Shown here one piece after another: positions 22,346-33,833 of a stretch of 64,000 nucleotides of DNA; position 1 is the first letter of the stretch, and each line of letters opens with the position of its first letter. Below the pieces are notes generated by a model. It was not told where the DNA came from and made no database searches. It saw only the letters and a list, made by a program, of their open reading frames with translations. The translations under genes and the position numbers were made by a program. The stretch comes from Corynebacterium timonense. GTDB lineage: Bacteria; Actinomycetota; Actinomycetes; Mycobacteriales; Mycobacteriaceae. The stretch covers positions 744,001 through 808,000 of the forward strand of contig NZ_LT629765.1 of NCBI RefSeq assembly GCF_900105305.1, read 5' to 3'.

Positions 22346-22597
22346 GTGACTACGACGACGAAAACCCTTGAGCGCACCGGCACCGACGTGCGGGAGGACA
22401 CCTCGTCAGGCATCGACGATGGAACCCCCAAGTTCTTCCACTACGTCAAGAAAGATCAGATCGTGGATTCGGCAATCTCCGGCAAGATGGTCGTCGCCCT
22501 GTGCGGCGAGACCTTCCCGGTGAAAAAGCAGGCCAAACCGGGTTCTCCGGTGTGCCCGAAGTGCGAGGCAATCTACAAGGGGCTGCGTCGTAAGTGA
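22346..22597 (+). CDS. DUF3039 domain-containing protein
   Basis: An 83-residue protein. It contains HYVKKDQIVDSAISGKMVVALCGETFPV and PVCPKCEAIYKGL; the single Cys and the CPKC pair suggest a metal-binding knuckle typical of DUF3039, an actinobacterial family of unknown role. GTG at 22346 follows CATGAT by about six bases, so a leaderless start is likely. Its TGA overlaps the GTG of the next helicase gene (GTGA), so the two are translationally coupled and probably act together. Confidence 0.8.
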   Translation: MTTTTKTLERTGTDVREDTSSGIDDGTPKFFHYVKKDQIVDSAISGKMVVALCGETFPVKKQAKPGSPVCPKCEAIYKGLRRK

Positions 22598-24345
22598 CAC
22601 AGTCCGCCGCTCGGCCTTCGCTGCGTGCATGGCAGCAGGAGGCCTTCACGTCGTATATGGCCACGAAGCCGCGAGATTTTCTCGCGGTGGCCACGCCGGG
22701 CGCCGGCAAGACGACCTTCGCGCTGACGCTCGCTAGCTCGCTTCTCGACGACAAAACGGTGCAGCGGGTCATCGTCGTCGTGCCCACGGAGCACCTGAAG
22801 CACCAGTGGTCCGACGCCGCGAAACGCTTCGGGCTGTCCCTCGACGCCTCCTTCACCAACTCCTCGGCAGTCAACCCGGCTTTCGACGGCATCGTGGTCA
22901 CCTACGCTCAGGTGGGCATGCATCCGTTTAAGCACCGAGCCGTCGCTTCCGCGCGGCGCACCCTCGTCATCCTCGACGAGATCCACCACGCCGGCGACGC
23001 GAAGAGCTGGGGCGACGGCGTAAGCGAGGCCTACGACGACGTCGAGCACCGCCTCGCTTTGACCGGTACGCCGTTTCGCTCCGACGACTCCGCCATCCCC
23101 TTCGTGCGCTACGAGGAGGACGGCGAGGGCCACCTTGTCAGCCAGGCCGACTACACCTACGGCTACGCGCACGCGCTTGCCGACGGCGTCGTCCGCCCCG
23201 TCGTCTTCCTCGCCTACTCGGGCGAGGCGCAGTGGAAGGATTCGGCCGGCGAGGAGTACTCGGCCCGGCTCGGAGAGCCGCTCAACGCGGAGCAGACCGC
23301 CCGCGCGTGGAAGACGGCGCTCGACCCGAAGGGCGACTGGATCGCCGCCGTGCTCCAGGCGGCCCACACGCGACTGCACAAGCTGCGCGCGCACATCCCG
23401 GACGCGGGCGGGCTGGTCATCGCTACCGATAAGACGACGGCCCGCGCCTACGCAAAAATCCTGGAGGCGCTCAGTTCCACGCCGGTGACGGTCGTGCTCT
23501 CGGACGAGGCCGGGGCGTCGGAGCGCATCGATGAGTTTTCCGCGTCAACCTCGGAATGGATGGTGGCGGTGCGCATGGTGTCGGAGGGCGTCGACGTGCC
23601 GCGCCTCGCGGTGGGAGTGTACGCCACCTCGGCCTCGACGCCGCTGTTTTTCGCCCAGGCGATCGGGCGCTTCGTGCGCTCGCGGCGCCCGGGCGAGTCG
23701 GCGTCGGTGTTCTTGCCTTCCGTTCCGGTTCTGCTGCGGCTGGCGGAGGAGATGGAGGTCTCGCGCGACCACGTGCTGGGCAAGCCGCACCGCGAATCGG
23801 GCTGGTCGGACGAGCTGCTCGAGCAAGCGAACCAGACGCGCAACGAGCCCGACGAGGTCTCCGGCTACCAGTCCATCGGCGCCTCCGCCGAGTTGGATTC
23901 ACTCATCTTCGACGGTTCAACCTACGGCACCGGCACCACCGCCGGCTCCCAGGAGGAACAGGACTTTTTGGGCCTGCCGGGCCTGCTCGACGCGGAGCAG
24001 GTGAAGCTTCTGCTGCGCAAACGCCAGGCGGACCAATTGGATGCGCGCGAAGCGGAGGAGCGCGCGCAAAGGGCGGCGGACAGGCAAGCGCGGGAGCGCG
24101 CCGCCGTGCTGGGCACCACCATCACTCCGCAGCCCGCGTCGCGAGAGGAGGAGAAGGTCGCCGTAGATGAGATCGGCGACCTGCGCCGCGAGCTCAACGC
24201 GCGCGTGTCCATCGTGGCGGGTAAAACGGGACGGCCGCACGGCGCGATCCACACTGAGGTGCGCAAGGCGTGCGGGGGCCCGCCGACCGCTCTGTGCAGC
24301 GCTCAGCAACTGCGTGACCGCATCGCCTACCTGCGCGACTGGTAG
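22594..24345 (+). CDS. SF2 DEAD/DEAH-box helicase
   Basis: A 583-residue helicase. Walker A is TPGAGKTTFA (about residues 35-44), motif II is LDEIHHAGDAKSWGD, motif III LTGTPFRSDDS, and motif VI QAIGRFVRSRRPGESASVFLPS. This resembles restriction-type/UvsW-like SF2 helicases rather than DEAD RNA helicases. The C-terminal 120 residues are charged and helical (RQADQLDAREAEERAQRAADRQ), a likely coiled coil, followed by HGAIHTEVRKACGG. The GTG start overlaps the DUF3039 stop. It converges on sigA. The pair DUF3039-helicase upstream of sigA is conserved in related species; the substrate is not known. Confidence 0.88.
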   Translation: MTQSAARPSLRAWQQEAFTSYMATKPRDFLAVATPGAGKTTFALTLASSLLDDKTVQRVIVVVPTEHLKHQWSDAAKRFGLSLDASFTNSSAVNPAFDGIVVTYAQVGMHPFKHRAVASARRTLVILDEIHHAGDAKSWGDGVSEAYDDVEHRLALTGTPFRSDDSAIPFVRYEEDGEGHLVSQADYTYGYAHALADGVVRPVVFLAYSGEAQWKDSAGEEYSARLGEPLNAEQTARAWKTALDPKGDWIAAVLQAAHTRLHKLRAHIPDAGGLVIATDKTTARAYAKILEALSSTPVTVVLSDEAGASERIDEFSASTSEWMVAVRMVSEGVDVPRLAVGVYATSASTPLFFAQAIGRFVRSRRPGESASVFLPSVPVLLRLAEEMEVSRDHVLGKPHRESGWSDELLEQANQTRNEPDEVSGYQSIGASAELDSLIFDGSTYGTGTTAGSQEEQDFLGLPGLLDAEQVKLLLRKRQADQLDAREAEERAQRAADRQARERAAVLGTTITPQPASREEEKVAVDEIGDLRRELNARVSIVAGKTGRPHGAIHTEVRKACGGPPTALCSAQQLRDRIAYLRDW

Positions 24346-24358
24346 CGCCGGGGCGAGG

Positions 24359-25846
<1,488 letters not shown>

Positions 25847-25987
25847 GTACGCCCTTTCGCCTCGTCGGGTCTTCAGTTCCGCACTCTTAGACACTCCAGA
25901 GTACGCAAACAGGATTGCTTCTTCAGGACCGACTCCTATAACGACCGCCGAAGCCCGTCTATTCCGTGCCCTTCCGTGCCGTACAGT

Positions 25988-26005
25988 CCTTATAGGCCTT
26001 ATAGG
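25988..26005. repeat. Tandem 9-bp repeat in the sigA upstream region
   Basis: CCTTATAGG occurs twice head to tail (25988-25996 and 25997-26005) in the 278-bp space between sigA and ppgK, about 140 bp upstream of the sigA start. Read on the minus strand it gives CCTATAAGG twice, with TATAAG as a possible -10-like element. I see no ORF in the rest of this spacer. Confidence 0.5.
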
Positions 26006-26124
26006 GTGGCTCTCGCACGCCGGGCTCGCGGGAGTCGTCCATGTCAGGCCACCTACCGTACCCGATCATGGATGCGGGGAGGGGGAGGGGTCGCGTGTGC
26101 GCGTTGTATACGGGCCGAGTGCGC

Positions 26125-26886
26125 TTAGGGCGTGACGTGGTGGGCGGCTGCCATCGCCGCTCCGACGACACCCGCGCGGTTGCGGAGGCGGGCCGGCAGG
26201 ACCGGGGTGCGGATACTCAGGTGAGGGAGCCACTGGCCGGCGTCGGTGGAGATTCCGCCGCCGACGATGAAAGCGGAGGGGTTGAATAACCGCTCGAATT
26301 CGGCGAGCACGGTGTCCACCCGAGAGGCCCACGCGGCAAAGCCGAGGCCATCGCGAACCTTGGCCGCCGAGGAGGCAAGGCGCTCGGCCTCTGTGCCGTC
26401 GATAAGCAAGTGCCCGAGCTCTGTGTTGGAAAAGAGCGCCCCGTGCGCGAAGAAGGCGGAGCCGATGCCGGTGCCGAAGGTGAGAAAGATCACCGAGCCG
26501 CGGCGCGCCTCGTCGACCCCGTGGGCGACCTCAGCGAGGCCGGCGGCATCCGCGTCGTTGAGGATGGCGAGGGGGCGTTCGCCGAGGTGGCGGGTGAGCA
26601 AATCGTGGCAGTTGGTGCCAATCCACGCGGGGTCGATGTTGGCAGCAGTGACGGCGACCTGTTCGCGGATGACGGACGGGAGGGCAACGCCGACGGGGCC
26701 GTCCCACCCAGCGTCGTCGACGATGCGCGCTACGGTGGCCGCCACGGCGTCCGGGGTGGCGGGCTGAGGAGTGTCGACCACGTAGCGCTGGCCCACGAAC
26801 TCGCCGGTCATCAGGTCCACCAGCGCCCCTTTGATCCCGGAGCCGCCTACGTCGACCCCGAAGGCGTGTTCGTGCGGGTGTGTCAT
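26125..26886 (-). CDS. ppgK: Polyphosphate glucokinase
   Basis: A 253-residue ROK-family kinase that phosphorylates glucose using polyphosphate (or ATP), an actinobacterial alternative to the PTS for glucose. The phosphate loop is [16 protein letters not shown] (residues 9-24). [14 protein letters not shown] carries the catalytic aspartate, and [12 protein letters not shown] the second phosphate motif. The ROK zinc cluster is absent, as expected for PpgK. ATG 26886 follows TATGCT by seven bases (extended TGTATGCT), so a leaderless start is likely; the open frame upstream has no homology. It is divergent from suhB. Confidence 0.92.
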   Translation of the reverse strand: MTHPHEHAFGVDVGGSGIKGALVDLMTGEFVGQRYVVDTPQPATPDAVAATVARIVDDAGWDGPVGVALPSVIREQVAVTAANIDPAWIGTNCHDLLTRHLGERPLAILNDADAAGLAEVAHGVDEARRGSVIFLTFGTGIGSAFFAHGALFSNTELGHLLIDGTEAERLASSAAKVRDGLGFAAWASRVDTVLAEFERLFNPSAFIVGGGISTDAGQWLPHLSIRTPVLPARLRNRAGVVGAAMAAAHHVTP

Positions 26887-26952
26887 GGGCGCAAGCATAC
26901 AAAACTCGCCAGCGTCGGGCGCGCCGCCCAGGCATGGGGCACGATGGGGGAC

Positions 26953-27801
26953 ATGGACGAAGGACACCAACCGAGCCCGACCGACCTCCTCGACATCTGC
27001 GTGACCGTGGCGGGCGACGCCGCCGCCCTCGTGGCAAACCGCCGCTCCGAGCTTGTGTCGGCCGGTCGGCGCATCCCCGCGGAGACGAAGTCCAGCGCCG
27101 TCGACCCCGTGACGGACGTTGACCGGGCTGCGGAGGCGTTCATCGTGGCCAAGTTGCGTCAGCTGCGTCCTCACGACGGCCTGCTCGGCGAGGAAGGAAC
27201 ACAGCGAGCTGGCACATCAGGGGTGGAGTGGATCATCGACCCGATCGACGGCACCGTGAACTTCCTCTATGGCCTGCCCTCCTACGCCGTCTCGCTGGCG
27301 GCGGCGGTGGGCGGGCGGGTGGTCGTCGGCTGCGTGAACAACGTGGCGACGGGGGAGAGCTACCGAGCCGTCACCGGCCTCGGTTCGTATGTCGAGCGCG
27401 AGGGGCGCTCCGGCCGCCTGAGGGCCGCAGAGACGGAGGACGTCGCGCACGCCTTGGTGGCCACAGGCTTTTCGTACTCGGCGCGGTGGCGTGCGGCCCA
27501 GGCCGAGCTCCTCGCCCGGGTGCTGCCCGAGGTGCGCGACATCCGCCGGATGGGGTCCGCCGCGCTCGACCTGTGTGCCGTCGCCGAGGGGCGCGTGGAC
27601 GCCTACTACGAGCACGGCACCCACCCGTGGGACTGGGCGGCCGGAGCGCTCATCGCCACCGAGGCCGGGGCTGCGGTGCGGCACCCCGGCGTGCGCAGCC
27701 AGGGCAGCGATGGCGACCTCGTCGTGGCGGCCGCGCCGGGGATCAGCGAGAGTTTTTATTCGCTTCTCGACGCCGCAGGTGCGCGCAGTGCTTTGGCATG
27801 A
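26953..27801 (+). CDS. suhB: Inositol monophosphatase family protein
   Basis: A 282-residue Mg-dependent phosphatase. The metal-binding motifs are [30 protein letters not shown] and [17 protein letters not shown], all intact. In this lineage it may supply free inositol for phosphatidylinositol and mycothiol, or act on another small phosphate. I chose the ATG at 26953 (MDEGHQPS); an ATG three codons upstream is equally possible. It diverges from ppgK over 66 bp. Gene order ppgK-suhB next to sigA matches C. glutamicum. Confidence 0.9.
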   Translation: MDEGHQPSPTDLLDICVTVAGDAAALVANRRSELVSAGRRIPAETKSSAVDPVTDVDRAAEAFIVAKLRQLRPHDGLLGEEGTQRAGTSGVEWIIDPIDGTVNFLYGLPSYAVSLAAAVGGRVVVGCVNNVATGESYRAVTGLGSYVEREGRSGRLRAAETEDVAHALVATGFSYSARWRAAQAELLARVLPEVRDIRRMGSAALDLCAVAEGRVDAYYEHGTHPWDWAAGALIATEAGAAVRHPGVRSQGSDGDLVVAAAPGISESFYSLLDAAGARSALA

Positions 27802-28037
27802 TGAGGAGCATGATGAGGGGCGTGATTCGCCGCCTGCATGAAGGGGATTAATGAAGGCCCTTTTCCCCGCCGCCAACTGCAAAGATGACAGCGCAACCGC
27901 GATGCTTTAGTATTCCGCTGAAAAGCGCTGGACAGCGAGCCGGATTGGACGGCCGCGCGGCAGTGGACAGGCAGAAACACGTCACGCGGAGACCCGCATA
28001 ACTTGCGGTTCCTGTGGCAGGTGCGAAGGAGAGTCAG

Positions 28038-28331
28038 ATGGCCACCGATTACGACGCCCCCCGGCGCCGAGCAGAAGACGAGATCGAGACGGATTCCCTC
28101 GAAGGTCTTAAGGCCGCGGAAGCCGCGGGCTCGAGCATGGACGACGACGGCGAGATCGTCGACGCCTTTGATATCCCCGCTTCCGATCTGTCGGGCGAGG
28201 AGCTGAACGTCAGCGTCGTTCCCCGTCAAGAAAACGAGTTTACGTGCGCGTCCTGCTTCCTGGTGCAGAAGAAGTCGCGCTTGGCGTACACCGAACCTGA
28301 CGGCAGCAAGATCTGCCTCGACTGCGAGTAG
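28038..28331 (+). CDS. DUF4193 family protein
   Basis: A 97-residue acidic protein ending in a small zinc-ribbon-like module: FTCASCFLVQKKSRLAY...ICLDCE has two CxxC pairs. DUF4193 proteins are conserved next to dut and DUF3093 in actinobacteria and have no established function. The ATG is preceded by GAAGGAGAG at a good distance. The 236-bp spacer back to suhB contains no gene I can support. Confidence 0.88.
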   Translation: MATDYDAPRRRAEDEIETDSLEGLKAAEAAGSSMDDDGEIVDAFDIPASDLSGEELNVSVVPRQENEFTCASCFLVQKKSRLAYTEPDGSKICLDCE

Positions 28332-28373
28332 CGCGCAGCCTGCAGGAGGCAATCGGCGGGGTCAGCGCGAGAG

Positions 28374-28901
28374 TTAGGCGCGCTGGCCGGGCACGAAGGC
28401 GTCTAGGAGGGCCGCGGGGTTTTTCGAGGCGATGAGCCAGTAGGGCGTGGGGTCCTCTGGGTCGTCGAGGACAAGCAGGGCGTGTTCTTGGACCCACCCG
28501 TGGGTGACAAGGAAGGCGGCGGGGTCGAGCTGGCGCCCGAGCGCGTTGCGACGCGCCGAGGCAGGCACCGCCATCGATCGGGCGACCACGGTGTGGGGGA
28601 GGTTCGCGCCGTCGACAAGCAACCAGCGTGTGCCGTCCGCCTCTTGTTCGACGCGGACAACCGTGCGCGACAGCCACAACAAGAACCAGCCGACGAGGGC
28701 CCCCAAAGCTAGCAGCGGGATAACGAACCACCATACGTTGCGGTTGAGGGCGAACTGCCCAGACAAGATGAGCACGAGGACCGCGCCAGCGAGCCACATG
28801 TACCACGGCGCCCACTGGCGTTCGCGGTAGAGAACGCTGGGTACGGTGCTTCCGTTGGGGCTCCCGCCGGTGCTTCCACTGGGTTCGGTCGTATCCTTCA
28901 C
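28374..28901 (-). CDS. DUF3093 family membrane protein
   Basis: A 175-residue protein with two adjacent membrane segments (about residues 33-82: WYMWLAGAVLVLILSGQFAL and WWFVIPLLALGALVGWFLLWL). A C-terminal domain contains RVEQEADGTRWLLVDGANLPHTVV and ASKNPAALLDAF, the DUF3093 pattern. Function unknown. GTG 28901 is seven bases after TAAAGT, with no SD: a leaderless candidate. It diverges from dut across 50 bp, so both genes share a compact promoter region. Confidence 0.85.
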   Translation of the reverse strand: MKDTTEPSGSTGGSPNGSTVPSVLYRERQWAPWYMWLAGAVLVLILSGQFALNRNVWWFVIPLLALGALVGWFLLWLSRTVVRVEQEADGTRWLLVDGANLPHTVVARSMAVPASARRNALGRQLDPAAFLVTHGWVQEHALLVLDDPEDPTPYWLIASKNPAALLDAFVPGQRA

Positions 28902-28908
28902 GGGTCAA

Positions 28909-28944
28909 ACTTTAGTTCAGTCCCGCGCGGCGGTGCCGTAGGGT
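28909..28944. promoter_or_regulatory. Divergent leaderless promoters of DUF3093 gene and dut
   Basis: On the minus strand TAAAGT (28914-28909) ends seven bases before the GTG of the DUF3093 gene. On the plus strand TAGGGT (28939-28944) ends seven bases before the GTG of dut. The two boxes are 24 bp apart, so the promoters must overlap. Confidence 0.5.
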
Positions 28945-28951
28945 GGGCGGG

Positions 28952-29404
28952 GTGATTGGCGAAGATACTCTCTCCGTGCGCATCATGCGCCTCGACCCAG
29001 ACCTCCCCCTGCCGCGGCGCGCCCACCCGGGAGACGCCGGGGCCGACCTGTACTCGGCAGAGGACCTCACCCTACAGCCGGGCGAGCGCGCGCTCGTGGG
29101 CACGGGGATCGCGCTCGCCCTCCCGATGGGAACGGTCGGGCTGATCCACCCCCGCTCGGGGTTGGCCGCGCGACACGGTTTGAGCATTGTGAACACGCCC
29201 GGGACCGTGGACGCGCAGTACCGCGGTGAAATTAAAGTCTGCCTCGTCAACACGGACCGCACCACCCCGATCGAGATCACGCGGGGCATGCGCATCGCGC
29301 AGCTGGTGGTCCAGCGCGTTGAACTGGCGGAGTTCGAGGAGGTCGACGCGCTCGACGCCACCGACCGGGGCGCGGGCGGGTACGGCTCGACCGGCACGCA
29401 CTGA
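28952..29404 (+). CDS. dut: Deoxyuridine 5'-triphosphate nucleotidohydrolase
   Basis: A 150-residue trimeric dUTPase that converts dUTP to dUMP, keeping uracil out of DNA and supplying thymidylate synthesis. All five motifs are present: [33 protein letters not shown] (catalytic Asp), [10 protein letters not shown] and the C-terminal [10 protein letters not shown] that closes the site. The GTG at 28952 is favoured because TAGGGT lies seven bases upstream; an in-frame GTG at 28943 overlaps that box. Divergent from DUF3093. Confidence 0.96.
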   Translation: MIGEDTLSVRIMRLDPDLPLPRRAHPGDAGADLYSAEDLTLQPGERALVGTGIALALPMGTVGLIHPRSGLAARHGLSIVNTPGTVDAQYRGEIKVCLVNTDRTTPIEITRGMRIAQLVVQRVELAEFEEVDALDATDRGAGGYGSTGTH

Positions 29405-29605
29405 TCAAACGGCCGGCGGCTAGGGCAGGCCCGTGGCTGTCCTCTCGCGTGCTCGCTGCTCACAACACGTTAAAGTCGAAGAAGAAGAACGGGCATCGAC
29501 GTAACGATGCACAGAGACGACAGAGAACAACGCTCAGGGAACAACGCACCGCTATGCGTCTATGCGTCGATTGGCGCGTGCGCGCTGAGGAAGGGGAGTG
29601 AAGAG

Positions 29606-30565
29606 ATGGCATTGTGGCCGTTCGGCAAGAAAGCTGCCAAGCAGGACGCTGCCAAACAGGATGCTGCCACGCAGGACGAATCGGCTGAGGCCGGGAACCG
29701 GGCAGAAGCGGTTGTCGAGTCCCCCGCGCAAGCCCGGCACGAGGCTGCGGAGCGGGGCGTGGACCAGGGTCTAGAACAGGCATCCGATACCGCTCCGGAG
29801 AACGCTGAGCCTGCTGCCGCCGAGCACGCCTCCACGGAACCGGAGGGCGGGCCCATCGTCATACCCCACGACGCAGTGAACGGCTCCACGGGGCCCTTCG
29901 ACGGCGACTCGGTGAAGATCGAGGACTTCGATTTCAGCGACTTCTCGCAGGCAACCCTGGACCTTGCCTCCGTGCGCATCCCGCTGCCGAAGGAGTCCCA
30001 AGTGCAGGTCGAGATGGGAGAGACGGGCCCAAAGATGGTCCACATTGTCACCCGCTTCGGCCGCGCTACCCCGGTCGCCTTTGCCTCGCCGCGCACCGGC
30101 GGGCTGTGGGAGACCTCCTCCCAGGAGATTATCGAGGGGATGCGCGCCGAAGGCATGCCCGCCCGCTTTGAAACCGGCCCCTGGGGGCGCGAGATCGTGG
30201 GCACCGGCGCCAACGGAATCATCCGCATCATTGGCGTCGAGGGGCCGCGCTGGCTGTACCGCCTGACGCTCGCCGCCCCGAAGGGCAAAGAGGACGAGCT
30301 GACCGCGCTCGGCCGAGACATGGCTGCGCGCAGCTTCATCTACCGCGGCAGCGACCCCGTCCTGGCGGGCAACTCGCTGCCCGTCGTGCTGCCGAAGCAG
30401 CTGGCCGCGCAGGTGCAGCACGCGGTCCAGCAGCGCGAGACGCAGCAAAGGGCTCAGCAGGAGGGGAACCAGCAGGCGAACCAGCCCGGCGGGACACCGA
30501 ACCCGAACGCGCTAGCGGACGCGCTGCAGAAGCTCGCGAACAACCACAACAACGACCCCAAGTGA
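29606..30565 (+). CDS. DUF3710 domain-containing protein
   Basis: A 319-residue protein. Residues 1-95 are low complexity and acidic (KQDAAKQDAATQDES...). The DUF3710 core follows (DLASVRIPLPKESQVQVEMGETGPKMVHIVTRFGRATPVAFASPRTGGLW and GPRWLYRLTLAAPKG), and the C-terminus is Gln/Asn-rich. Function unknown; conserved between dut and an RNA methyltransferase in actinobacteria. The ATG at 29606 has AAGGGGAG upstream. Its TGA overlaps the start of the methyltransferase gene by 4 bp. Confidence 0.88.
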   Translation: MALWPFGKKAAKQDAAKQDAATQDESAEAGNRAEAVVESPAQARHEAAERGVDQGLEQASDTAPENAEPAAAEHASTEPEGGPIVIPHDAVNGSTGPFDGDSVKIEDFDFSDFSQATLDLASVRIPLPKESQVQVEMGETGPKMVHIVTRFGRATPVAFASPRTGGLWETSSQEIIEGMRAEGMPARFETGPWGREIVGTGANGIIRIIGVEGPRWLYRLTLAAPKGKEDELTALGRDMAARSFIYRGSDPVLAGNSLPVVLPKQLAAQVQHAVQQRETQQRAQQEGNQQANQPGGTPNPNALADALQKLANNHNNDPK

Positions 30566-31806
30566 CAGACGCTGGAGCTCTCGTCGAGCTTCAGCTCGAC
30601 AGGATGGCCCACGGCGGGGAGGCCCTTGGTACAGCCGCCGACGGCAAGGTGGTCTTCGTGGCCGGGGCGCTGCCAGGCGAGCGCGTGCGCGCGCGGCTGA
30701 CGACGGTGAAGAAGCGGTGGGCGCGCGCTGAGCTCGACACCGTGATCGAACCGTCGAGCCAGCGCGTCGAACCCGCCTGTCCCGCGGCAGCGCGCGGTGC
30801 GGGGTGCTGCGACTACAGCCACGCCGCGCCGCACGCCCAGGCGGGGTTCAAGCGCGAGGTCCTGCTCGGCCAGCTCGGCGCGTTGGCGCGCCGCTCCGGG
30901 GTCCTCGACGGCTTTGACGCCGATGCGGGCACGGGGCAGCGCGCGCTCGAGCCGGCGCTGGGGTGGCGCACCCGCGTGCGTCTCGGAGTGGACGGAAACG
31001 GGCGCGCGGGCGTGCGCAAGGCGCGCTCGAACGACCTGGTCACCGAGGTCGCCTGCGCCCAGGTCGCGCCGGGCCTGCTCGAGGGCATCGTCGGCGAGGG
31101 TGCGCGCCGTTTTACTCCCGGGGCGGAGGTCGTCGCCGCCGTCGACGCCGAGGGGCAGCGCCACGTGGTGGAAACAACCAAGGCGCAGCGGGGCCGCCGC
31201 GTCGAGCGCATCGACACCGTCGTTGAGGGCAGCGGGGTGGTCACCGAACGTGCTGCGGGGCGCGAGTTCCGCTTTCCGGCGACCGCGTTCTGGCAGGCCC
31301 ACGCTGCGGCGCCCGAGGCGTACGCCGGGGTCGTCGAAACGTGGGGCGCAGGCGACTACGAGCGCCGCGTGGGCTGGGACTTATACGGCGGCGTGGGGCT
31401 GTTCGTTCCCGTGATCGCGGGGGCGATCGGCGGCGGGCACGTCGACACCGTCGACTATTCGCCGACGGCGGCCCAGCCCCAGCCGGGGCTGCGCGGGGTG
31501 GAGGTGACGCGCCACGCGCGCCGCGTCGACCAGGCGCTGCCAGAGCTTCCGGCGCCGGGCCTCGTCGTGCTCGACCCGCCGCGCGCGGGCGCTGGGGAGC
31601 AGGTCGTCGCCGGGATCGCCGCGGCCGCCCCAGAGCGCGTCATCCACGTCGGGTGCGACCCCGCCACCTTGTCCCGCGACCTCGCCGCGTGGGGACACCA
31701 CGGCTACAGGGTGGCACGCATGGAGCTTATCGACGCCTTCCCCGGCACCCACCACTTCGAAACCGTCGCCTGCCTCGAACCGGCGTCCCAGCCGAATCGT
31801 GGCTGA
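30562..31806 (+). CDS. TrmA/RlmD-type class I RNA (uracil-5-)-methyltransferase
   Basis: A 414-residue enzyme predicted to methylate C5 of a uridine in tRNA or rRNA. An N-terminal TRAM domain (about residues 5-60) binds RNA. Cysteines in [16 protein letters not shown] suggest the iron-sulfur cluster of RlmD-like enzymes. The SAM-binding domain has [12 protein letters not shown], and the catalytic region has [13 protein letters not shown] and [18 protein letters not shown] with the nucleophilic cysteine. Start and stop of neighbours overlap (4 bp with DUF3710). Which RNA position it modifies cannot be told from sequence. Confidence 0.9.
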   Translation: MTDAGALVELQLDRMAHGGEALGTAADGKVVFVAGALPGERVRARLTTVKKRWARAELDTVIEPSSQRVEPACPAAARGAGCCDYSHAAPHAQAGFKREVLLGQLGALARRSGVLDGFDADAGTGQRALEPALGWRTRVRLGVDGNGRAGVRKARSNDLVTEVACAQVAPGLLEGIVGEGARRFTPGAEVVAAVDAEGQRHVVETTKAQRGRRVERIDTVVEGSGVVTERAAGREFRFPATAFWQAHAAAPEAYAGVVETWGAGDYERRVGWDLYGGVGLFVPVIAGAIGGGHVDTVDYSPTAAQPQPGLRGVEVTRHARRVDQALPELPAPGLVVLDPPRAGAGEQVVAGIAAAAPERVIHVGCDPATLSRDLAAWGHHGYRVARMELIDAFPGTHHFETVACLEPASQPNRG

Positions 31807-31895
31807 GGGGGCCAGCGTGTAAAATCGCTCGAACTGGGGCTACGGGCACGGTGCGTGCGTCGTCCAGCGAATTGGCAAAGGAGTGCGGAGATACG

Positions 31896-33833
31896 GTGAG
31901 ACTGCTAGACACGATAGAGTCGCCGACGGATCTGAAGGCTCTCTCGCTCGACGAGTTGCGGGAGCTGGCCGAAGAGATCCGCGTGCTGCTCATCGAGAAG
32001 GTCTCGGCCACCGGTGGGCACCTCGGCCCCAACTTGGGTGTCGTTGAGCTGACGATGGCGCTGCACTACGTGTTCGACTCGCCGAACGAGCCGATCATCT
32101 TTGATACATCCCACCAGTCGTACGTGCACAAGATCCTCACGGGTCGCGCAGGCGAGTTTGATACGTTGCGCCAGAAGGGCGGCCTGTCCGGCTACACCAG
32201 CCGCGGCGAGTCCGAGCACGACTGGACGGAGTCCTCGCACGCCTCCGCGGCGCTGTCCTACGCCGACGGGTTGTCCAAGGCAAAGCGGCTGGCCGGGTTG
32301 GGCCACAACAACGTCGTCGCGGTGGTGGGCGACGGCGCTTTGACGGGCGGGATGTGCTGGGAGGCGCTCAACAACATTGCCGGCGGTGACCGCAACGTCG
32401 TCATCGTTGTCAACGACAACGGGCGCTCCTATTCGCCGACGATTGGCGGTATTGCCAACAGCTTGTCCAACCTGCGCAGCCAGCTCGCCGCCATCCGCAT
32501 CCAACCGGGCTACGACGAGGTGATGGAGTCCGGCAAGCGCACGCTGAAGTCGCTCGGCTGGGTCGGCGAGCGCACCTTCGAGGCGCTGCACGCGCTCAAG
32601 GAAGGCGTGAAGCACCAGGTGCTGCCCACCGAGATGTTTGCGGACCTGGGGATGAAGTACGTCGGCCCCGTCGAGGGCCACGACCTCAAGGCGCTGACGA
32701 GCGCGCTGAACTACGCCCACGGCTACGAGGGCCCCATCATCGTCCACGTGGTCACGGAGAAGGGCCACGGCTTCGCGCCCGCGGTGAACAACCAGGCGGA
32801 CCAGATGCATTCCACCGGCGCGATCGACCCGGTCACAGGGGAGGCGCTAACGGCCGCGGCGCCGGGGTGGACCTCGGTGTTTTCGGAGGAACTGCTGCGC
32901 GTGGCGCACGAGCGCGATGACATCGTTGCTATCACGGCGGCGATGGCCGGGCCGACGGGGCTGGCGCCCTTCGGGGAGAAGTTCCCCGAGCGTTTCTTCG
33001 ACGTCGGCATCGCTGAACAGCACGCCCTGACCTCCGCGGCGGGCATGGCGCTGGGGGGACTTCACCCCGTCGTTGCGATCTACTCAACGTTCCTCAACCG
33101 GGCGTTCGACCAGCTCCTCATGGACGTCGGCCTGCTCAAGCAGCCGGTCACGCTCGTTCTCGACCGCGCGGGCGTCACCGGGTCCGATGGGGCAAGCCAC
33201 AACGGCGTGTGGGACCTCGCGCTGACGTCCATCGTTCCGGGCATCCGGGTGGCGGCGCCGCGCGACCCAGCGCGGCTGCGTGAAGAGTTCCGCGAGGCCA
33301 TTGCGGTCGACGACGGCCCGACCGTCGTCCGCTTCCCCAAAGGCAACGTCGGGGCCGACATCGATGCGGTCGAAAGGACGCCCGGGGGCATGGACGTGCT
33401 GTCCACGCCGGTCCAGGCGCGTGACGACGCCCCCACGGACGTCCTTCTCATCGCCGTCGGCAGCTGCGCCGAACCCGCCGTCGCGCTCGCCGAGGACTTC
33501 CGCGAGGGTCCGATCGCCCTGACGGTCGTAGACCCGCGGTGGATCGTGCCCGTCAATCCCGAGATCATCGAGCGCGCCGCCGCCGCGGACATGGTGGTCG
33601 TCTTCGAGGACGGGGTGGTGCGCGGTGGCGTCGGCTCCGCGGTGGCCGAGGCGCTCAGCGCGGCGGACGTGGATACGCCTCTGCGCCGCCTCGCGTTCCC
33701 GGACCTGTTCCCCGCACACGCCTCGCGCAGCGAGGTGCTCGCGGACTACGGCCTCGACGCGGGCTCGGCGAGCCGCTCCATCCGCGCGTGGGCAACGGAG
33801 CTGCGCGAGCGCCGCGGTTCGGTGGACAGCTAA
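31896..33833 (+). CDS. dxs: 1-Deoxy-D-xylulose-5-phosphate synthase
   Basis: A 645-residue thiamine-diphosphate enzyme that condenses pyruvate and glyceraldehyde 3-phosphate, the first step of the non-mevalonate isoprenoid route. The ThDP-binding motif runs [31 protein letters not shown], preceded by [13 protein letters not shown]. The pyrimidine-binding domain has [20 protein letters not shown] and the C-terminal transketolase domain is complete. The GTG start at 31896 has GGAG five bases upstream; the open frame before it belongs to no gene. Its stop overlaps the convergent RNase D stop by 4 bp. Confidence 0.97.
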   Translation: MRLLDTIESPTDLKALSLDELRELAEEIRVLLIEKVSATGGHLGPNLGVVELTMALHYVFDSPNEPIIFDTSHQSYVHKILTGRAGEFDTLRQKGGLSGYTSRGESEHDWTESSHASAALSYADGLSKAKRLAGLGHNNVVAVVGDGALTGGMCWEALNNIAGGDRNVVIVVNDNGRSYSPTIGGIANSLSNLRSQLAAIRIQPGYDEVMESGKRTLKSLGWVGERTFEALHALKEGVKHQVLPTEMFADLGMKYVGPVEGHDLKALTSALNYAHGYEGPIIVHVVTEKGHGFAPAVNNQADQMHSTGAIDPVTGEALTAAAPGWTSVFSEELLRVAHERDDIVAITAAMAGPTGLAPFGEKFPERFFDVGIAEQHALTSAAGMALGGLHPVVAIYSTFLNRAFDQLLMDVGLLKQPVTLVLDRAGVTGSDGASHNGVWDLALTSIVPGIRVAAPRDPARLREEFREAIAVDDGPTVVRFPKGNVGADIDAVERTPGGMDVLSTPVQARDDAPTDVLLIAVGSCAEPAVALAEDFREGPIALTVVDPRWIVPVNPEIIERAAAADMVVVFEDGVVRGGVGSAVAEALSAADVDTPLRRLAFPDLFPAHASRSEVLADYGLDAGSASRSIRAWATELRERRGSVDS

